DNA of 12,673 nucleotides from Clostridium collagenovorans DSM 3089. Lineage in GTDB: Bacteria; Bacillota; Clostridia; Clostridiales; Clostridiaceae. A program made the position numbers and the translations under genes. The notes under the pieces are model-generated. The model worked only from the letters and a program-made list of their open reading frames with translations, ran no database searches and was not told the origin of the DNA. Where the stretch lies: contig NZ_FQXP01000021.1 of the NCBI RefSeq assembly GCF_900130005.1, positions 1-12,673 of the forward strand. The letters run 5' to 3'. Below are positions 12,568 through 12,673 of this stretch, piece by piece. Position 1 is the first letter of the stretch, and each line of letters starts with the position of its first letter.

Positions 12568-12673
12568 CCTGGCGATGTCTTACTCTCCCACAGGGCCTCC
12601 CCTGCAGTACCATCAGCGCTGTAAAGCTTAACCTGCCTGTTCGGAATGGGAAGGGGTGTTACCTTTACGCTAT
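12568..12673 (-). rRNA. rrf: 5S ribosomal RNA (partial, 5' end outside window)
   Basis: The minus strand carries the 5S core GGTAACACCCCTTCCCATTC, CCGAACAGGCAGGTTAAG, and the 3' part ending GACATCGCCAGG. About 106 of the usual ~117 nt are present; the first ~11 nt lie beyond the right edge. It is the end of a second rRNA operon that runs leftwards. Confidence 0.95.

Overview
The window is about 75-80% A+T by eye. It has stable-RNA genes at both ends on the minus strand and purine-rich Shine-Dalgarno sites ahead of most genes. The 16S start, a 5S-tRNA-Arg(UCU) tail and the gene content (SfsA, a zinc-ribbon Nudix hydrolase, a DUF1576 membrane protein, small Cys-rich proteins) point to a low-GC Firmicute, most likely Clostridium sensu stricto. 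The species cannot be fixed from this window. The stretch is the gene island between two rRNA operons that both run on the minus strand. At the right end lie the 5S and tRNA-Arg(UCU) of one operon and its terminator; at the left end lie the promoter, leader and first ~86 nt of the 16S gene of the next.

From left to right: (1) 16S 5' end, boxA-like leader, main rRNA promoter and a possible second upstream promoter (1-350). (2) An AT-rich spacer, then a minus-strand operon of an MFS transporter followed by a double-GNAT acetyltransferase, ending in a 107-nt rod-shaped terminator (869-3206). (3) A plus-strand 73-aa Asn-rich protein of unknown function (3505-3726). (4) A minus-strand lipoprotein-ABC transporter operon that is decaying: the permease is frameshifted and its C-terminal part is joined to an ATPase that has lost its N-terminus (3992-6346); it too ends in a rod-shaped terminator (3745-3841). 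(5) About 1 kb without genes, holding a 78/79-bp tandem repeat (7018-7200). (6) Two small Cys-containing proteins on the minus strand, 105 and 53 aa; the second is too short for routine ORF calling (7263-7949). (7) Plus-strand DUF1576 membrane protein with a clear internal duplication, then a 121-aa protein of unknown function (8170-10211). (8) A bidirectional terminator, then a minus-strand sfsA-nudix operon (10475-12070) in which a 9-bp hairpin lies between the Nudix gene's Shine-Dalgarno site and its ATG. (9) A spacer with two DnaA-box-like sites, then the terminator, tRNA-Arg and 5S of the upstream rRNA operon.

I see no phage, CRISPR, toxin-antitoxin or known defence module. The most unusual observations are the hairpin-bridged Shine-Dalgarno of the Nudix gene, the permease-ATPase rearrangement, the two long rod-like terminators with similar ends, and the 53-aa protein built from two C-x2-C-P-x5-C motifs. 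All functional statements rest on reading the sequence and on family knowledge; no database search was possible.
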